59,786 nucleotides of DNA from Methyloterricola oryzae (lineage in GTDB: Bacteria; Pseudomonadota; Gammaproteobacteria; Methylococcales; Methylococcaceae). The notes beneath the pieces were generated by a model. It saw only the letters and a list, made by a program, of their open reading frames with translations, was not told the origin of the DNA and searched no databases. Location of the stretch: NCBI RefSeq assembly GCF_000934725.1, contig NZ_JYNS01000019.1:1-59786 (forward strand), in the 5' to 3' direction. The position numbers and the translations under genes were made by a program. Of this stretch, positions 1-7,727 are shown piece by piece. Every line of letters begins with the position of its first letter. Position 1 is the first letter of the stretch.

Positions 1-286
1 TGTTTGGCCATCGGAAAACCCGATATCGTGGGCTGAAGAAGAACACCCATCAATGGCAAGTGCTGTTCGCGCTGACCAACGTCTATCGGGTTCGACGCCA
101 CCTGCTTGCCATGCGCGCGGCCTAAGGTCACAGGTAAGGTGCGCCCGCAGTTCGCCGTTGGGGCACAAGCCACGGGCGGATTTGCCCCCAAAAACGCTCT
201 TTCGGACCAATTTACGCCTGACCACGAACCAAACCGAGCGCAGTCGGCCCAAGCACGTCAAAAACTCCCATTAATCGGCGCTTCCC
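1..286 (+). mobile_element. Right end of an IS5-like insertion sequence, cut by the window edge
   Basis: The segment starts inside a transposase C-terminus (stop at 123-125) and continues through about 160 non-coding bases. The likely outer end is the cggcgcttccc stretch ending at 286. From there the minus-strand ParB-like reading frame becomes coherent, so the junction is inferred at 286/287. The left end is outside the window, so family and target duplication cannot be confirmed. Confidence 0.5.
3..125 (+). pseudogene. C-terminal fragment of an IS5-family-like transposase (partial at window edge)
   Basis: About 40 codons are open from the window start to TAA at 123-125. The translation begins FGHRKTRYRGLKKNTHQW and continues with a VLFALTN stretch and RRHLLAMRAA. 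This resembles the C-terminus of IS5-family DDE transposases, where a YRGL-KN segment is followed by a hydrophobic LFAL helix and a basic RR-L end. The catalytic residues would lie upstream, outside the window, so it may be the tail of an intact gene or a remnant. The assignment rests on recalled family resemblance. Confidence 0.55.
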
Positions 287-707
287 TAACGCTTTTATCA
301 AAAAAATCTGCAATGCGGACTTTGGACCAATTGGCGTTGTTGAGATAAATGACCGTCTGGAAATAATCCGTGATGCGCGTATCGACCCGGTCTGAATTCA
401 GCTTGAGATTGAGCGCCTTGATCTCGTCCGGATCGCCACTAACCAAACGCACGTCGACGCGGTCGAAGTAGCCTGGATTATCGCGGCGGATGCCCTGAAT
501 GGCTTCCATACGATGAAAGCCACCGACCAAATAGTATTCTTTGGCGGTGCGCTCCCACACCACCAACGGTTCGAACAAACCATTAGCGAGTATGTCTCTT
601 TCGAGGTGAGCAACCTTCGCGCGATCCAAATCACGGTGATTGGTGAGCGTATGGTGGAATTCTATCTGGTCGATGGGCAAGTATTCATAACGTTTTGTTG
701 CCAGCAT
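258..707 (-). pseudogene. ParB/Srx-fold nuclease-like protein, 3' end replaced by IS sequence
   Basis: The start at 707 has a good AGGAG ribosome site. Residues 1-95 look like the ParB N-terminal fold, with the GGFHR box (62-66) standing for the GxHR nucleotide-contact motif. Residues about 120-140 (WSKVRIADFFDKSV) read as the beginning of the ParB helix-turn-helix. From about residue 141 the frame runs into the IS end and stops after nine unrelated residues. Full-length ParB-like proteins continue with the recognition helix and more, so this copy is probably truncated. No parA lies beside it, so a plasmid or island ParB-like regulator is as likely as a partition protein. Confidence 0.65.
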
Positions 708-943
708 GTCTCGCTCCTTTTGGCTGGTGTAGGAGATAAGGCTTCAAAGCAATGTTAATACCGACGTGCGATCGATAGCGGGGCGTCGTGGAGGTCCACT
801 TGCTATCACTGGGTTTGCATCAAAATCAGAGCGCAGCGGTTTAGGTGGCGATGCCTATCTGCATCCTTGATGAGTCGATCTACCCGCCATTGGATAGTGG
901 CAGAGGCATTTCGGTATGTCGCCCCAGACGAGATGGCACCATT

Positions 944-1762
944 TCAAAATTTATCATGATCTGCATGGACAAAGTTTGCAGAGTCCCAGGTCGCCGAATA
1001 TTTCGACAGTATCACGAGGTATTCAGCGTGGTTTACCCGATCATCGTTCGGCTTGGGCATCGCCTTCAGTTCGGCCAATAGCGCCCGACGTTCTTCCCGG
1101 CTCCGACTTAGCGCAATGATCCGGCTGTATGCCTCAACGGCGTAGGCGAAGGTTTCTCTTTTCGAAAATTCGATCTCCAACAACCAGTCGCACCACCGAG
1201 TGCAAGGCAGCCCTGCGGTCTCACGCTTACAGTTGTGAAAGACATGAGCCGCCTCATGGACTACGAAGTCGTCGAACTTATTTCCCGCACGAAAATACGC
1301 GAGTGACACATAGCAGGTGGTCTCCTCGCTGAGTCCGACAATGTCCGGCGCCTCATCGGACAACGGTTCGGCCCCGATGCTCGATAGGTAGAGGCACGCC
1401 AACTCCCAGGTGGTGCTCAGCCACCTTGAATTTCGCAACACCGTTTCGATATTGCTGGGGGTAAGAAAGACGACGGAACTGTACAGTAAGTCAAGGACAG
1501 GGCCTTGCTCAACACGGGTAGACAAACCACGCGCCATCGGTTCAAACTTTCCCCGAATCAGGGTGCCAAAGTCCGGAGCATCAGCCAGAAACGGCAGCGT
1601 CGTGTTGGCCTCACGGTTCCGGACTTCCGCCATCAGCGCATCCAACAACGCAACGCGCAGTGCCTGCTCAGACTCAACGAAAGACTGCCCAAGCGAAGGG
1701 ATGAAATTCGGGTCGGAGTCGCCGGTCTGAAGAAAGGCTGCGATCAGGTCGTCAGTGGTCAT
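944..1762 (-). CDS. Hypothetical protein with HExxH metalloprotease-type motif
   Basis: This 272-aa protein has no signal peptide or membrane segment. HEAAH at residues 169-173 is the zinc-binding signature of gluzincin/zincin folds, and Glu203 in KRETFAYAVE about 30 residues later could supply the third ligand. The rest is mostly helical-looking and unfamiliar. The ribosome site before the ATG at 1762 is weak. It is flanked by a ParB-like fragment and divergent VOC genes that give no functional hint. A metal-dependent peptidase is an inference from the motif only. Confidence 0.55.
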   Translation of the reverse strand: MTTDDLIAAFLQTGDSDPNFIPSLGQSFVESEQALRVALLDALMAEVRNREANTTLPFLADAPDFGTLIRGKFEPMARGLSTRVEQGPVLDLLYSSVVFLTPSNIETVLRNSRWLSTTWELACLYLSSIGAEPLSDEAPDIVGLSEETTCYVSLAYFRAGNKFDDFVVHEAAHVFHNCKRETAGLPCTRWCDWLLEIEFSKRETFAYAVEAYSRIIALSRSREERRALLAELKAMPKPNDDRVNHAEYLVILSKYSATWDSANFVHADHDKF

Positions 1763-1899
1763 TTGACCGATTTCCGATTCAAGGGCAACGAGGAGATTAC
1801 CCCGTGGGCCGACGAGCCAGACGGAGAGCAGCGTCTACGCGGGATACCACTGAAGCACCTATCTGGATCGGATCACCATCTACTGGCGAGGGCCTCGCC

Positions 1900-2319
1900 A
1901 TGATACGCCCCCTTGGAATTGATCACCTCGTCCTGCGCATCGTCGACGTGGAGACGATGCTGCGCTTCTACTGCGACGGCCTGGGCTGCACTGTGGAGCG
2001 CCGTCGGGACGACATCGGCCTGATTCAACTCCGAGCCGGAAACGCCCTGATCGATCTGGTACCCATTGCCGGGGCATTGGGGAAATCCGGTGGCGCGCCA
2101 CCGGGCAAGGAAGGCCGCAATCTCGATCACTTCTGCCTGCGGATCGAGCCTTTCGAAGAAACCGGCATACGCCAGCACCTCGTTTCTCTCGGCTACGAAC
2201 CCGGCCCGGTGGAACGGCGATATGGCGCTGAAGGCGACGGGCCGTCCATCTACGTTTCCGATCCGGAAGGGAATATTGTTGAATTGAAAGGCCCACCCGA
2301 CAGAGAACTCCCAGGATGA
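1900..2319 (+). CDS. VOC-family (glyoxalase/bleomycin-resistance fold) protein
   Basis: 139 aa from ATG 1900. The reading frame is open further upstream, but the VOC domain begins right at MIRPLGIDHLVLRIVD. The protein shows paired beta-alpha-beta-beta-beta modules with the usual metal-ligand positions: His in IDHLVL (about 8), His in LDHFCLRI (about 70) and Glu in GNIVELKG (about 130). VOC enzymes act on small molecules such as methylglyoxal adducts, catechols or fosfomycin, and the substrate cannot be read from sequence. It overlaps the next VOC gene by an ATGA, so the pair is translationally coupled. Confidence 0.8.
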   Translation: MIRPLGIDHLVLRIVDVETMLRFYCDGLGCTVERRRDDIGLIQLRAGNALIDLVPIAGALGKSGGAPPGKEGRNLDHFCLRIEPFEETGIRQHLVSLGYEPGPVERRYGAEGDGPSIYVSDPEGNIVELKGPPDRELPG

Positions 2320-2705
2320 AAGGGACTCCAATCCGCATTGCCAGAGCCACCGACAACCTTGAAGCCATGGTCCGCTTTTATAGAGACGGCCTGGACTTGG
2401 AGGTGCTGGGCGGCTTTGAAGATCACGAAGGCTTCGACGGAGTGATGCTCGGCCATCCCGATGAGCAGATTCATTTCGAATTTACCCATCAGCGCGGCCA
2501 TACACTCGGCCGCGCTCCAAACCTGGATGACCTGATCGTCTTTTACTTGCCTGATTCTGAGGCATGGAAGGCAGCCATCGATCGAATGAGGTCTCAAGGC
2601 CATGAGCCGGTGGCTTCATACAATCCCTATTGGGATCGACGCGGTGTAACTTTCAAAGATCCCGACGGCTACCGGGTCGTGCTTCAAAATGCATCCTGGC
2701 CTTAG
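2316..2705 (+). CDS. VOC-family protein, second of a coupled pair
   Basis: 129 aa, starting in the ATGA overlap with the upstream VOC gene. The fold is again a single VOC domain: IRIARATDNLEAMVRFY, then LDDLIVFYLPD, then DGYRVVLQN. Unlike its neighbour it lacks histidine at the first and second metal positions and Glu at the last, so it probably does not bind a divalent metal in the classical way. It resembles the glyoxalase-like proteins often annotated as VOC family protein. Role unknown; heterodimerisation with the upstream product is possible given the coupling. Confidence 0.75.
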   Translation: MKGTPIRIARATDNLEAMVRFYRDGLDLEVLGGFEDHEGFDGVMLGHPDEQIHFEFTHQRGHTLGRAPNLDDLIVFYLPDSEAWKAAIDRMRSQGHEPVASYNPYWDRRGVTFKDPDGYRVVLQNASWP

Positions 2706-2726
2706 TGGCGGCGAGCGAAGCACTGG

Positions 2727-2912
2727 CTATTCTCCACCATCCGTTCTTGCGATCTTGATTTCACGCTCCTCTCCGTCATTCCGCACGCTGATCGCCCACG
2801 GGTTGCAGCAAACCTCGCAATCCTGCACAAAATTCCCTTCAACATCCGGCTCCAGGTAGATTTCGACGGTCTCTCCGCAGTAAGGGCAGGTAATGACGAA
2901 TTGGTCTTCCAT
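2727..2912 (-). CDS. CPXCG-motif cysteine-rich small protein
   Basis: 61 aa from the ATG at 2912, matching the usual start just before the CPYCG box (residues 9-13). A second cysteine cluster (DCEVCC, 31-36) gives a zinc-ribbon-like pair, and the C-terminal half is acidic. An upstream start at 2954 would add 14 residues outside the family pattern, and neither start has a clear ribosome site. The family is widespread in gammaproteobacteria and uncharacterised. It lies convergent with the VOC pair and divergent from the oxidoreductase gene. Confidence 0.75.
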   Translation of the reverse strand: MEDQFVITCPYCGETVEIYLEPDVEGNFVQDCEVCCNPWAISVRNDGEEREIKIARTDGGE

Positions 2913-3013
2913 GCGCCGGAGGGTAATATCTCGGCTCGGCTGCGTCCAGTGCATCGGGAAGACCGTTAAACCGGGCGCAAAGGCAAAAGCCGCAGCCGCA
3001 TTGAGGAGTCTTG

Positions 3014-3973
3014 ATGAAAGCCATGCAATTCAAAGGGTACGGCGCGTGGCAAAAGCTCGCTTGGGCCGAAATTCAACGTCCAGTGCCGAGACCCAGGCAA
3101 CTCTTGGTCGAGATCACCGCAACCTCGGTGAATCCCGTAGACTGGAAACTACATAGCGACCCTTTCCGCTGGATTCCGTCCACGCGCATTCCACGAGTAC
3201 CATGCTTTGATTTCGCCGGAACCATCTCGTCCACCGGAGATGCGGTTCAAAGTTTCAAACCGGGTGAACCGGTCTTCGGCATGCTCCCCTTCCAACCGGT
3301 CGGAGCCGCGACGGAGTTTGTTACCGTCGACGAAAGCCTCGTTGCACGAATTCCGGCTAACGTCGATCTCCGTTCCGCTGCGGGCATGCCCCTGGCTGGC
3401 CTGACCGCCTTGCAAGGTTTGCGCGACGGCGGACAATTGTGCGCCGGGCAGCGCGTGCTGGTGATCGGCGCTTCGGGAGGCGTTGGCCATTTCGCCGTAC
3501 AGATTGGAAAAATTCTGGGCGCTCACGTAACCGGTATCTGCAGCGGACGAAATGGGGACTGGGTAAGAGCGCTTGGAGCGGATGAGGTTTTCGACTACAC
3601 CGCGGGTGGCTTTCCCCAAGTAACGTCCCCGTTCGATGTGATCTTCGACGCGGTGGTTAACCGCCCATCCCGCGACTGGCGGCCCTTGCTGGCGCCAGAG
3701 GGCACTTATGTGTCACTGTTACCCAGCGTCGATTTGCTGATTGGCAAACTGGCAGCGCGATTCAGACTTCAACAGCGGATACGCTTCACCCTTGCCAACC
3801 CCTCCGGACAGGACATGGAGGCACTCGCAGCTTTTGCCAAGGAACGCCGACTACGGACATGCATCGACAGCGTATTTGCCTTGAGCGAGCTGAGCGCGGC
3901 GTTCGAGAAAAGTCGCAGCGGCCGGGCACGGGGCAAGATCATCGTTGAGGTCAATTCGGGCAAACCGCTCTGA
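3014..3973 (+). CDS. Zinc-independent MDR-family (quinone oxidoreductase-like) NAD(P)H oxidoreductase
   Basis: 319 aa from ATG 3014, preceded by GAGGAG at 3003-3008. The N-terminal GroES-like domain (1-120) has VNPVDWKL and PCFDFAG. The Rossmann domain carries the nucleotide-binding loop GASGGVGHFAVQ (152-163) typical of quinone oxidoreductase/zeta-crystallin proteins. The structural zinc cysteine cluster of alcohol dehydrogenases is absent. It would reduce quinones or enones with NADPH in the cytoplasm; substrate unknown. It stands alone in its orientation. Confidence 0.8.
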   Translation: MKAMQFKGYGAWQKLAWAEIQRPVPRPRQLLVEITATSVNPVDWKLHSDPFRWIPSTRIPRVPCFDFAGTISSTGDAVQSFKPGEPVFGMLPFQPVGAATEFVTVDESLVARIPANVDLRSAAGMPLAGLTALQGLRDGGQLCAGQRVLVIGASGGVGHFAVQIGKILGAHVTGICSGRNGDWVRALGADEVFDYTAGGFPQVTSPFDVIFDAVVNRPSRDWRPLLAPEGTYVSLLPSVDLLIGKLAARFRLQQRIRFTLANPSGQDMEALAAFAKERRLRTCIDSVFALSELSAAFEKSRSGRARGKIIVEVNSGKPL

Positions 3974-4163
3974 GTGGGCAAATCGGCGTTTACAAAGGGC
4001 ACAACCAGGACCCATCGGTAAAATTGGCTGACCGCGCAATCCGCCGCGATGAGCGCTTGGGGAATCGAGGTCCGGATACGGGCAAGGCTACCCTTCAACC
4101 GTCTATCGCAGCCGGATATGATGATGTTCCCGGCCATAAGCCCCTATCATCGGAGATCCCATC

Positions 4164-5258
4164 ATGGACCGCAGGTCATTTCTCAAGCACGGGTTGGCAG
4201 CCACATCGGGAATTGTCTTGACGGGACTCCCGCGCTTGAACTGCCTGGCCAGCACGAAACAAGAACCATGGCGCACTTACGAGGTCACGGTCAGGATCGA
4301 TATTCTCGATCCTTCCGGTGCTGTCCGTGCGTGGGTCCCGCTGCCCTTGATGCGAGAAACTGGATACTTCAAACGCGAACCCGATACCTGCTCCGGCAAT
4401 TACCGGTCGGCTAAGGTGATGAGATACGACTCATTCGGAACCGGCATGTTGTTCGCGCAATGGACAGGGAGTGAAGGAGCCCCTGTGCTTGAAATCAAAA
4501 GCCGCTTTGCCACCCAAGACCGTCAGCTTAGACTGGACAAAAGGCCATCCGTCGCGGTCACCGAAACCAAGGCAACGCTCGATTACTTCCGCAGGCCTAG
4601 CAAGCTGATCAAGACCCACGGCATCGTGGCCAGCACCTCAAGACGCATCACCGCTCCGTACAAGCAGGACATCGACAAGGCCCGGGCCATCTACGACTGG
4701 ATCATCGAAAACACGTTTCGAGATCCCAAGGTCAAAGGCTGTGGTACCGGCGATATTGAAACGATGCTTCATACCGGGTATCTGGGAGGTAAGTGCGCTG
4801 ACTTGAATGCCCTTTACGTGGGGCTCGCCCGGGCCGCCGGACTGCCCGCACGGGATGTTTACGGCATCCGCATCGCGAATTCAAGCGAGTTCACAAGTCT
4901 TGGCCGCGCGGATGATATCACCGGCGCTCAGCATTGCCGCGCTGAAGTGTTTCTGACCGGCTACGGTTGGGTACCCGTGGATCCCGCGGATGTGCGAAAG
5001 GTAGTGCTGGAGGAGAACGCGCCGAATACGCCCTTAGCGCTCGACGATGCCAAGGTTAAGCGTGCGCGCGACAAGCTATTTGGTAGCTGGGAGATGAATT
5101 GGGTGCCCTACAACTATGCGCATGACGTACGTCTACCCGAAGCGCATGGCCCGGAGATGGGTTACTTCATGTACCCGCAGGCAGAAACGGCGAAGGGCCG
5201 CAAAGATTGTCTTGACCCGAAGAGCTTTATCTATGTTATCCGATCGAAGGAGATCTAG
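4164..5258 (+). CDS. Tat-exported transglutaminase-like (papain-fold) protein
   Basis: 364 aa. The N-terminus MDRRSFLKHGLAATSGIVLT is a twin-arginine (RRSFLK) signal, so export as a folded protein is likely. The transglutaminase-core triad is visible: Cys211 in GGKCADLNALYVGLARAAG, His257 in GAQHCRAEVF and Asp273 in WVPVDPADVRK. Residues 35-160 form an N-terminal beta-rich region seen in many bacterial members. Such proteins are usually periplasmic peptidases or amidases rather than crosslinking enzymes. Substrate unknown. Confidence 0.8.
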   Translation: MDRRSFLKHGLAATSGIVLTGLPRLNCLASTKQEPWRTYEVTVRIDILDPSGAVRAWVPLPLMRETGYFKREPDTCSGNYRSAKVMRYDSFGTGMLFAQWTGSEGAPVLEIKSRFATQDRQLRLDKRPSVAVTETKATLDYFRRPSKLIKTHGIVASTSRRITAPYKQDIDKARAIYDWIIENTFRDPKVKGCGTGDIETMLHTGYLGGKCADLNALYVGLARAAGLPARDVYGIRIANSSEFTSLGRADDITGAQHCRAEVFLTGYGWVPVDPADVRKVVLEENAPNTPLALDDAKVKRARDKLFGSWEMNWVPYNYAHDVRLPEAHGPEMGYFMYPQAETAKGRKDCLDPKSFIYVIRSKEI

Positions 5259-5402
5259 AACACAGCGGTCTGCCTCGAATACTTAAGAATCAAGGCAAGG
5301 TTGGGCCATCCATGGCCCGGAATCGCTGTCAGTCCAGTGCCGTTGCGGAACGTCACGCCATTAAGATGCGGACGTTTCTAGCACCAGAGCCATCTCGCGT
5401 TT

Positions 5403-7277
5403 TCAGAACCGCTGTAACGTCTTAAGTTTCTGCCCCGAAAGCTGCAATCCTGAAATAGGCGCGGTCACCGTTTGCCCCAAGCCGATATCGGTCTTTGGAG
5501 GCAGCGGCTGAGGGTTCAAAGCCACCGAATCCAGCACACCGCTGTTCCCCTGCACCTCAGGGAACGCCCAGACCCCGGCAAATGCATCTGGATTTCTGGC
5601 CACATAGATCACTTCATTGAATTTACCCATACCGATATCGAACCCGCATTGCGGACAGGTCTCCGGGTCGAACTTGGAGCCAAAATCAAAGTTCTTCTGC
5701 CACCCGGTACCGCCTTCGTGCTCCGAGGGACAGTCCTCGGTGGACTCAGGTCCTTTGCCGCCAATGAGGATACCGCTGGGTCCGTAGGGCAGTAACTTGC
5801 TGTTCAAGATTTGCGTGGTTCCGGCCACCGGTACGTGCATGGATCGCTTCTGCGCCGGGAACAGTTCCGTAAGCCGTGCCGCCAGGTCGTTGTTGGCGGC
5901 CATCTCGGTGATGCCCGCCGCCGGCAGCGCATTGACGTTGAAGGCGCACTCGTAATAGCTGCCCTTGTCTTGCAGCGTCCCAGTAAAGGCCAGCAAGCCA
6001 GCCTGCGTCCAGCGCGGCAGATCGTTGGCGGGGTTGCCCGAAGCCAGCTTCGCTTCGGGGCTCTCGCCGAGATACAGATTGGCGGACAAGGCTTGGTTGC
6101 CGAGCACTTGATTGCAATCGACACCCACCTGGCCGGCGAGGTCCTCGTTGTGCGCCGAGGTTGCGATCGGCAGCTTGATGTGACCGATGATTCGGTTGTT
6201 GATTTCAGAATAGACGCATTGGGTTTTTGGCAGACGCACCCGACCATAGGTCGCTCCACCGTTGGGCGTCGATGAGAAGCGCGTGCTGGCGACGGTCCGC
6301 AGGCTGTTGTTGACCACCCAGGACCGGACATCCAAATCGACGCCCCAGTTCTGTTTCAAGCTGTTGAGGGACTGTCCAATGCCTGGCAGCGGCTTGTTCA
6401 GCAATTGGTCCTTCCAGGCATTGGCTTGGGCGACGGTGGGTGTGATGTACTTCGTCAGTTCCGATTCCAGCATGTCGTTGGCTGTCGCGATCGAGGTTTC
6501 AAGCCGGTGGGTCACGATCGCCTTGACCTGACGCTCGGCCTCGTCCGCCGCGGCGTCTCCCAGTATGGCGCCCAGTATGGCGCCGCCGATGGGACCACCC
6601 ACCGCCACGCCGAGCGGACTCAGTCCGATGAAGGAGCCCAGTTCAACGCCCAGTTGGATGGCTTCCCCGTTCAGCCCGGTGATGTTCACGTTGGAACCGT
6701 CGAGAGTGAGCGTCACAGCGGCCTGTGGGACCGCCAGGTTTGGCCAGATCTTGACCGAGGAGACGCCATGGGCGCCAACCAGGACCTCGATGGGAATGTC
6801 CACGTCGCCGGAGTCAAACCAGGTTTCCGCGTGCACCGCGATATTCAGATTGATCTTGGCTTGTACGCCCTCCAGGCTGACCGTTACGCCGTTTTCCGTG
6901 GCATCGCCAAAAGGCTGCAGCGTTGGCTGCCCCGTCTGGGTAAAGGCAAAGTCACTGGTGACATTCACCGAGTAGCTCACGTCGGGGCAGGGGTCGGTGC
7001 AGACGACGGTCCCGGAGACCGACTTGTTCACCTTTTGCTGCAGTTTCTGAGTGACAACATCCTGCAGCTGAGCATAGGGAATCGTGAAAGACTTCGAGAA
7101 AACCGGGCCGCTGTTGTAGGTTTCAATATCATCCAGGTTAAACGCCCCGGTCTCGTAATCAAAAGGCGCTTGCAGAAACAGTTTGACGTCTGCCGCTTGG
7201 GTAACGGGCGATGCAACTGCCAGTGTTGCCAAGCTAGCCATTACCGCAGTGCGTAAATTCCATCTGCCGTTGTTCAT
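5403..7277 (-). CDS. Large secreted protein of unknown function with C-terminal NPQPLPP motif
   Basis: 624 aa. The start is placed at ATG 7277, because the GAGG ribosome site overlaps the alternative ATG at 7292. A signal peptide precedes ADVKLF (cleavage likely after TQAA). A Gly/Ala-rich stretch (about residues 220-245) could be amphipathic or membrane-inserting. Cysteines cluster in three places (VCTDPCPD, the YECAF region, CPQCGFD), suggesting periplasmic disulfides. Near the C-terminus sits ALNPQPLPPK, a short motif seen in otherwise unrelated secreted proteins. I do not recognise the family. Confidence 0.65.
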   Translation of the reverse strand: MNNGRWNLRTAVMASLATLAVASPVTQAADVKLFLQAPFDYETGAFNLDDIETYNSGPVFSKSFTIPYAQLQDVVTQKLQQKVNKSVSGTVVCTDPCPDVSYSVNVTSDFAFTQTGQPTLQPFGDATENGVTVSLEGVQAKINLNIAVHAETWFDSGDVDIPIEVLVGAHGVSSVKIWPNLAVPQAAVTLTLDGSNVNITGLNGEAIQLGVELGSFIGLSPLGVAVGGPIGGAILGAILGDAAADEAERQVKAIVTHRLETSIATANDMLESELTKYITPTVAQANAWKDQLLNKPLPGIGQSLNSLKQNWGVDLDVRSWVVNNSLRTVASTRFSSTPNGGATYGRVRLPKTQCVYSEINNRIIGHIKLPIATSAHNEDLAGQVGVDCNQVLGNQALSANLYLGESPEAKLASGNPANDLPRWTQAGLLAFTGTLQDKGSYYECAFNVNALPAAGITEMAANNDLAARLTELFPAQKRSMHVPVAGTTQILNSKLLPYGPSGILIGGKGPESTEDCPSEHEGGTGWQKNFDFGSKFDPETCPQCGFDIGMGKFNEVIYVARNPDAFAGVWAFPEVQGNSGVLDSVALNPQPLPPKTDIGLGQTVTAPISGLQLSGQKLKTLQRF

Positions 7278-7727
7278 GTGAGATTTCCTCATTTCGTGTT
7301 TGATCGAATTCCCTTGCCGAGCGCAAAGGGGTGTGCCTTTTGCGTTGGCGACACTCTAGGGCAGTCGAAACGAAGAAACCGTTAACAAAGAACACGGATC
7401 CCGTGATGTGTTATCACACGGATCGGTTAATAGAGTGGTGGTCAGGCTCGTAAAATTACCGCGGCACGAAGTTGTTTATGAACTAAGGGAGGCCAGCTGC
7501 CGATAGGCGATCCAAGTTCCGGCCCAACCACGCTTGGGTATTTTTGCAAATAGTCCCGGTGGTTATTTCCTGGTTTAGTCGGCATTGCCAGCGCACATTG
7601 TGCCTTCGGGAAAAGCCGGCTTCTGCCAGGGTCACCTGAAACGGTGCTCATCAGGCGAAAAACATGACTCGCTGATCAAATCATCCGGCGCTTCCCTTCA
7701 GTCAAAGCTATTTCGAAGGAGATTGAT
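7278..7727. other. Intergenic region with nested palindromes between divergent genes
   Basis: No convincing gene. Two imperfect dyads lie at 7392-7428: CACGGATCCCGTG, then GTGATGTGTTATCAC, with CACGGATC repeated just after. They could be operators for either divergent gene, but no known consensus matches well. At about 7684-7695 there is an isolated copy of ccggcgcttccc resembling the inferred IS end at 276-286, without other IS sequence. Confidence 0.35.

Noticed and set aside
7684-7695. Second copy of the IS end (ccggcgcttccc) before the phospholipase-like gene
   Set aside because: Only about 11 bases match the end at 276-286, with no transposase or opposite end nearby, so chance is likely.
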